From Streptomyces atriruber (GTDB taxonomy: Bacteria > Actinomycetota > Actinomycetes > Streptomycetales > Streptomycetaceae), in the NCBI RefSeq assembly GCF_001418325.1, contig NZ_LIPN01000088.1, positions 1-47,882 of the forward strand: a stretch of 47,882 nucleotides of DNA, written 5' to 3'. The notes below the pieces were generated by a model, which worked only from the letters and a program-made list of their open reading frames with translations, made no database searches and was not told the origin of the DNA. Position numbers and translations under genes: made by a program. How positions within the stretch are numbered: position 1 is the first letter of the stretch; every line of letters begins with the position of its first letter. This document shows positions 45,001 through 47,882 of the stretch, in pieces.

Positions 45001-45941
45001 CCACTCCGGAGACCGGCTCCGCCGAGTTCGCGGGCTCCTACGGAGGCGTCATCCACGAGATGACGGAGGCGCGTGACGTACGCATGGGGATGTACGGCCA
45101 CTCCAACCAGGTCGCCCACCACGCCGCGTACATGTACGACGCGGCCGGGCAGCCGTGGAAGACGCAGGAGAAGGTCCGCGAGGTCCTCTCCCGCCTCTAC
45201 ACCGGCAGCGAGATCGGCCAGGGCTACCACGGCGACGAGGACAACGGCGAGCAGTCCGGCTGGTACCTCTTCTCCTCGCTCGGCTTCTACCCCCTGGTCA
45301 TGGGCAGCGGTGAGTACGCCATCGGGTCGCCGCAGTTCACGAAGATGACCCTGCACCTCGACAACGGCCGCGACCTGGTCGTGAAGGCGCCGAAGAACAG
45401 CGCGAAGAACGTGTACGTGCAGGGCCTGAAGGTCAACGGCAAGGCGTGGAGGTCGACCGCGCTCCCGCACGACGTCGTCGCCCGCGGCGGAGTCATCGAC
45501 TTCGACATGGGCCCGAAGCCGTCGGCCTGGGGCAGCGGCAAGAACGCCCAGCCCGCGTCGATCACCAAGGACGACAAGGTCCCGTCGCCGCGGAAGGACG
45601 CCCTGAAGGGCGAGGGCAAGCTCTTCGACGACTCGTCGGCGACCGAGGCCACGTCGGACTCGGCGGTCGAGCTGCCGGTCGGCAAGGAGACGAAGGCGGT
45701 GCAGTACACGCTGACGTCGCCCGCCGACAAGGCGAAGGCGCCGCGCGACTGGGTGCTGCAGGGCTCCTCGGACGGCACCGAGTGGAAGGACCTGGACAAG
45801 CGCTCGGGCGAATCCTTCGCCTGGGACCAGCAGACCCGGGCCTTCACGATCGCCCGCCCGGGGACGTACGGGCACTACCGGCTGGTGCCGAAGGGCGGCG
45901 GCGGTGCGGTGACGCTCGCGGAGGTGGAGCTGCTCGGCTGA
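42003..45941 (+). CDS. secreted GH92-family alpha-mannosidase with flanking F5/8-type C domains
   Basis: A 1312-residue exported enzyme. The Arg-rich signal peptide has a hydrophobic core ending near AVAEP. The first F5/8-type C (discoidin-like) domain covers about 95-235, and a second copy of the same type is at the C terminus (about 1195-1310, ending VTLAEVELLG). The central GH92 region (about 410-1170) has RRGTNSSGGFSRGNNFPATA, VNNGFWDTYRTTWPAYSLL, TPSETHEGLSW and GDEDNGEQSGWYLFSSLGFYPL, read in parts. GH92 enzymes are calcium-dependent exo-mannosidases acting on mannans or N-glycans. ATG at 42003 has AAGGAGG upstream. A palindromic operator precedes it. Confidence 0.87.
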   Translation: MPHSVRQPARNTARRPRFRHHRPPGRGPRSAVAAGTLAIALVVAAQGAAVAEPDRPPRTDREFSSSFEDGQALPDWLNTVETGADGKKKSAGVNGEFGSGLPGSVNDHVTEVRASGENAGSGEVAANLVDGEATSKWLTFAKDGWVEFDLDEPAEVVTYALTSANDHAERDPKDWALKGSTDGKDWKVLDERKGETFDGRHKTKTYDFAKPEDAKAYSHFRLDVTANNGASDALQLADVQLSVGGTEAPAPEDMLSLVDRGPSGSPTAKSGAGFTGKRALRYAGSHKADGRGYSYNKVFDVNVKVGKDTELGYRVFPSMAEGDLDYAATNVSVDLAFTDGTYLSELKAVDQHGFPLTPQGQGDSKVLYVNQWNNVDSRIGQVARGKTVDRVLIAYDSPKGPAKFRGWLDDVSLKEKAPAKPKAHLSDYADTRRGTNSSGGFSRGNNFPATAVPHGFNFWTPVTNAGSLSWLYDYARGNNADNLPTMQAFSASHEPSPWMGDRQTFQLMPSVDKDTPSASRTKRALPFRHEKETARPHYYGVTFENGLKTEMAPTDHAAMMRFTYPGDDASVIFDNVSEKGGLTLDKEKGIVSGYSDVKSGLSAGATRLFVYGTFDSPVTAGGKLEGGGGGDVTGYLRFEPGKDRTVNLRLATSLISLDQAKANLADEIPAGTSFDRVKDRAQKQWDDILGKVEVEGASEGQRTSLYSSLYRLYLYPNSGFEKVGAKGGKATYKYASPFSPQTGPDTPTHTGAKIVEGKPYVNNGFWDTYRTTWPAYSLLSPKKAGELVDGFVQHYKDGGWTSRWSSPGAADLMTGTSSDVAFADAYTKGVKFDAEAAYDAALKNATVVPPTSGVGRKGMKTSPFLGYTPSETHEGLSWALEGYLNDYGISRMGAALYKKTGKKHYKEESEYFLNRARDYVNLFDGKAAGAGTDPGFFQGKDTKGVWRVPSEKFDPRVWGHDYTETNAWGYAFTAPQDSRGLANLYGGRKGLGDKLDTYFATPETGSAEFAGSYGGVIHEMTEARDVRMGMYGHSNQVAHHAAYMYDAAGQPWKTQEKVREVLSRLYTGSEIGQGYHGDEDNGEQSGWYLFSSLGFYPLVMGSGEYAIGSPQFTKMTLHLDNGRDLVVKAPKNSAKNVYVQGLKVNGKAWRSTALPHDVVARGGVIDFDMGPKPSAWGSGKNAQPASITKDDKVPSPRKDALKGEGKLFDDSSATEATSDSAVELPVGKETKAVQYTLTSPADKAKAPRDWVLQGSSDGTEWKDLDKRSGESFAWDQQTRAFTIARPGTYGHYRLVPKGGGGAVTLAEVELLG

Positions 45942-45951
45942 TCGCAGTTGG

Positions 45952-45997
45952 GGCTCGTCCGCCGCGCCTGTCCTCGGGCAGGTGCGGCGGACGAGCC
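45952..45997. terminator. terminator after the GH92 gene
   Basis: A perfect 14-bp stem (45952-45965 with 45984-45997) enclosing a small CCTG/CAGG hairpin, 10 bases after the stop. Confidence 0.75.
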
Positions 45998-46032
45998 GCC
46001 CACCTCGGGAAACACCCCCGTATCCTCATCCC

Positions 46033-47307
46033 ATGCCCGATCACTCCCCCTTGGTCCAGAGCCTGCGCACAGCCGTCGCGGGCGCGCCCGACGACGTGCC
46101 CCTGCGGCTGCACCTGGCGGAACTCCTCGTGGCGGGCGGGCATCACGACGAGGCGGTGGCCGAGGTCGCCGTGGCCCTGCAGCACGCGCCGGGCGACCCG
46201 CAGGCGCGGGAGCTGATGGCTCGGGCGATGGGGGCGCCGCCGCAGGCGCCCGCGGCGCCGGAACAGGCGCCCCAGGCGCCGCCCACCGGCTTCAACTGGC
46301 AGGCCGCCGAGGACCAGGTCGGCGACGTCGTCCCGCCCCGCTTCGTGGAGACCCCACAGGCTCCGCATGCCCCGGAGGCCCCGCAAGCTGCCGACGGCAG
46401 CGGCGACTCCGGCGACGCCGACGCCTGGGAGGTCGAGGCGCCCGACGGCGTGCGGCTCGCCGACGTCGGCGGCATGCAGGACGTCAAGGACCGCCTGGAG
46501 GCCGCGTTCCTCGCACCGCTGCGCAACCCCGAGCTGCGCAAGCTGTACGGGAAAAGCCTGCGCGGCGGCCTCCTGCTCTACGGCCCGCCCGGCTGCGGCA
46601 AGACCTTCATCGCGCGTGCCGTCGCGGGCGAACTCGGCGCCAACTTCCTCTCCATATCCATCAACGACGTGCTCGACATGTGGATGGGCAACTCCGAGCG
46701 CAACATGCACGAGGTCTTCGAGACGGCCCGCCGTCAGGCCCCCTGCGTGCTGTTCCTCGACGAGCTGGACGCGCTGGGCGCCAAACGCAGCCGTACCGCG
46801 CACAGCGGCATGCGCAACACCGTCAACCAGCTCCTCACCGAGCTCGACGGCATCGACGCGGGCGCCAACGAGGGCGTGTTCGTGCTGGCGGCCACCAACG
46901 TCCCCTGGGACGTGGACAACGCGCTGCGCCGCCCCGGCCGCCTCGACCGCACCATCCTGGTCCTGCCGCCCGACGCCCCCGCCCGCGAGGCGATCCTCCG
47001 CTACCACCTCAGGGAGCGCCCCGTCGCGGGCATCGACCTGCGCAAGCTGGCGAAGGCCACCGACGGCCTGTCCGGCGCCGACCTCGCCCACCTCTGCGAG
47101 GCCGCCGCCGAGCGCGCGCTCCTCGACTCCGCCCGCACCGGCACGGTCCGCATGATCGGCATGAAGGACCTGCTGGACGCGGCCGCCACGATCCCGCCCT
47201 CCAGCGACCCGTGGTTCGCCTCCGCCCGCAACGTGGCGATGTTCGCCAACGAAGGCGGCATGTACGACGACCTGGTCACCTACCTCAAGAAGAAGCGGAA
47301 GCTGTGA
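46033..47307 (+). CDS. AAA+ ATPase with N-terminal TPR-like region
   Basis: A 424-residue protein. The first ~65 residues form TPR-like helices (LRLHLAELLVAGGHHDEAVAEVAVALQHAP, read in parts). A Pro/Ala/Gln-rich linker (about 66-125) leads to a classic AAA module like that of Cdc48/FtsH: Walker A GPPGCGKT (184-191), Walker B CVLFLDELDALG, and the second region of homology AATNVPWDVDNALRRPGRLDR. There is no protease domain or membrane helix. It is coupled by a GTGA overlap to a TPR protein gene, which is likely its partner or adaptor. Function in the cell is not evident. Confidence 0.86.
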   Translation: MPDHSPLVQSLRTAVAGAPDDVPLRLHLAELLVAGGHHDEAVAEVAVALQHAPGDPQARELMARAMGAPPQAPAAPEQAPQAPPTGFNWQAAEDQVGDVVPPRFVETPQAPHAPEAPQAADGSGDSGDADAWEVEAPDGVRLADVGGMQDVKDRLEAAFLAPLRNPELRKLYGKSLRGGLLLYGPPGCGKTFIARAVAGELGANFLSISINDVLDMWMGNSERNMHEVFETARRQAPCVLFLDELDALGAKRSRTAHSGMRNTVNQLLTELDGIDAGANEGVFVLAATNVPWDVDNALRRPGRLDRTILVLPPDAPAREAILRYHLRERPVAGIDLRKLAKATDGLSGADLAHLCEAAAERALLDSARTGTVRMIGMKDLLDAAATIPPSSDPWFASARNVAMFANEGGMYDDLVTYLKKKRKL

Positions 47308-47882
47308 GCACTGGCACTGTGCACCCCGCCGTGGAGCGGGCCGACGGGCTCATCGAGCTCAAGCGGTACGACGAGGCCGAGGCCCTGCTGGGGCAGCGGC
47401 TCGCCGAGGACCCCGACGACATCCGCGCCTGGTCGAAGCTGGCGCTCTGCCGCGTACGGGCCGGGCAGCACGAGAAGGCCCTGGAGGCCACGGACCGGGC
47501 CCTCGCGCTCGACCCCGAGGACATCGGCGGCCTCATGATGCGCGCGCACGCCCTGCGCGGCATGGGCGGCACCCGCTGGCACGAGTCCGAGGGCGTGCTC
47601 CGCGAGGCGATCCGCCTCGCCCCCGAGTACTGGTACGCGTACGCGTTCCTCGCCGACGTCGTGTGGCGCATCCGCCTCGTCCGCATCGGGCAGGCGGGCG
47701 GCGGCACGATCACCGCGGAACAGATGGAAGCACCCCTGCGCGAGGCGGGCGACCTCGCGATGGAGGCGTTGCGCCTCGGCCCCGAAGAGGTCTACGCGCA
47801 CGAAGTCGCCTGGCAGATAGCCGACCTGGCGAGCAACAGCACGGTCGCCGACCAGCTCGACCACGCCATCCTCCGGCTCGAC
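47304..47882 (+). CDS. TPR-repeat protein, cut by the window end
   Basis: An open frame of 193 codons running to the window edge with no stop. It begins at a GTG that overlaps the AAA+ ATPase stop (GTGA). The sequence shows TPR helices: ADGLIELKRYDEAEALLGQR, AWSKLALCRVRAGQHEKALE and ATDRALALDPED. Later repeats are less regular, with REAIRLAPEYWYAYAFLADV and a segment EALRLGPEEVYAHEVA. It probably works with the ATPase. In related loci such proteins can carry C-terminal membrane helices, which cannot be checked here. Confidence 0.8.
   Translation, partial: MSTGTVHPAVERADGLIELKRYDEAEALLGQRLAEDPDDIRAWSKLALCRVRAGQHEKALEATDRALALDPEDIGGLMMRAHALRGMGGTRWHESEGVLREAIRLAPEYWYAYAFLADVVWRIRLVRIGQAGGGTITAEQMEAPLREAGDLAMEALRLGPEEVYAHEVAWQIADLASNSTVADQLDHAILRLD

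Noticed and set aside
43236..45875. Open frame of 879 codons on the minus strand
   Set aside because: It is antisense to the GH92 gene, has shadow-frame composition and no ribosome binding site.

Overview
This is high-GC actinobacterial chromosome, almost certainly Streptomyces. Third codon positions are G/C-saturated, GTG and TTG starts are frequent, and the gene order rok7B7-xylFGH, dxs, ngcEFG and fadAB resembles, from memory, the Streptomyces coelicolor SCO6005-SCO6027 interval. I see 36 protein genes (the last cut by the window edge) and no rRNA, tRNA, CRISPR array or insertion sequence.

Left part (1-17 kb), mostly core genes. A translationally coupled fadA-fadB pair for fatty-acid beta-oxidation is followed by a conserved hypothetical protein and a PIN/NYN-like protein. 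Next is a four-gene minus-strand operon: a tandem Cache/HAMP-like membrane protein, CapB/PgsB, CapC/PgsC and an NlpC/P60 hydrolase. This looks like a poly-gamma-glutamate system without a recognisable CapA/PgsA. A divergent exported putative metallohydrolase, a GT-C glycosyltransferase, an APC amino-acid permease and dxs (isoprenoid precursor supply) follow.

Middle-left (17-22 kb). A ROK regulator (Rok7B7-like) lies upstream of xylFGH, a xylose-type ABC importer with a strong stem-loop between xylF and xylG.

Centre (22-33.7 kb), the accessory island. An EamA exporter and an MmyB-like XRE regulator face a compact eight-gene plus-strand operon: A-T NRPS protein, KS-AT-ACP PKS, MupA-type LLM flavin monooxygenase, gamma-carbonic-anhydrase-like protein, signal-less SBP_bac_3-fold protein, flavin reductase, homoserine dehydrogenase and ABM-domain protein. 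Two matching palindromes 30 bp apart sit in the divergent promoter region. My inference is that the operon makes a small C2-extended amino acid. The best-fitting known compound is 5-hydroxy-4-oxo-L-norvaline (HON), a homoserine dehydrogenase inhibitor: aspartate is activated on the PCP, extended with malonate, alpha-hydroxylated, hydrolysed and decarboxylated. The homoserine dehydrogenase would be the self-resistance enzyme and the EamA protein the exporter. A perfect 23-bp stem-loop closes the operon.

Middle-right (33.7-40.5 kb). Two carbohydrate ABC importers follow in tandem: a DasA-like binding protein with two permeases, and ngcEFG. Each is preceded by a sequence resembling the DasR operator (dre), which fits chitin-derived sugar uptake.

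Right end (41-47.9 kb). A PhyH-family dioxygenase, a large secreted GH92-type alpha-mannosidase behind a palindromic operator, and a coupled pair of an AAA+ ATPase and a TPR protein that runs off the window.
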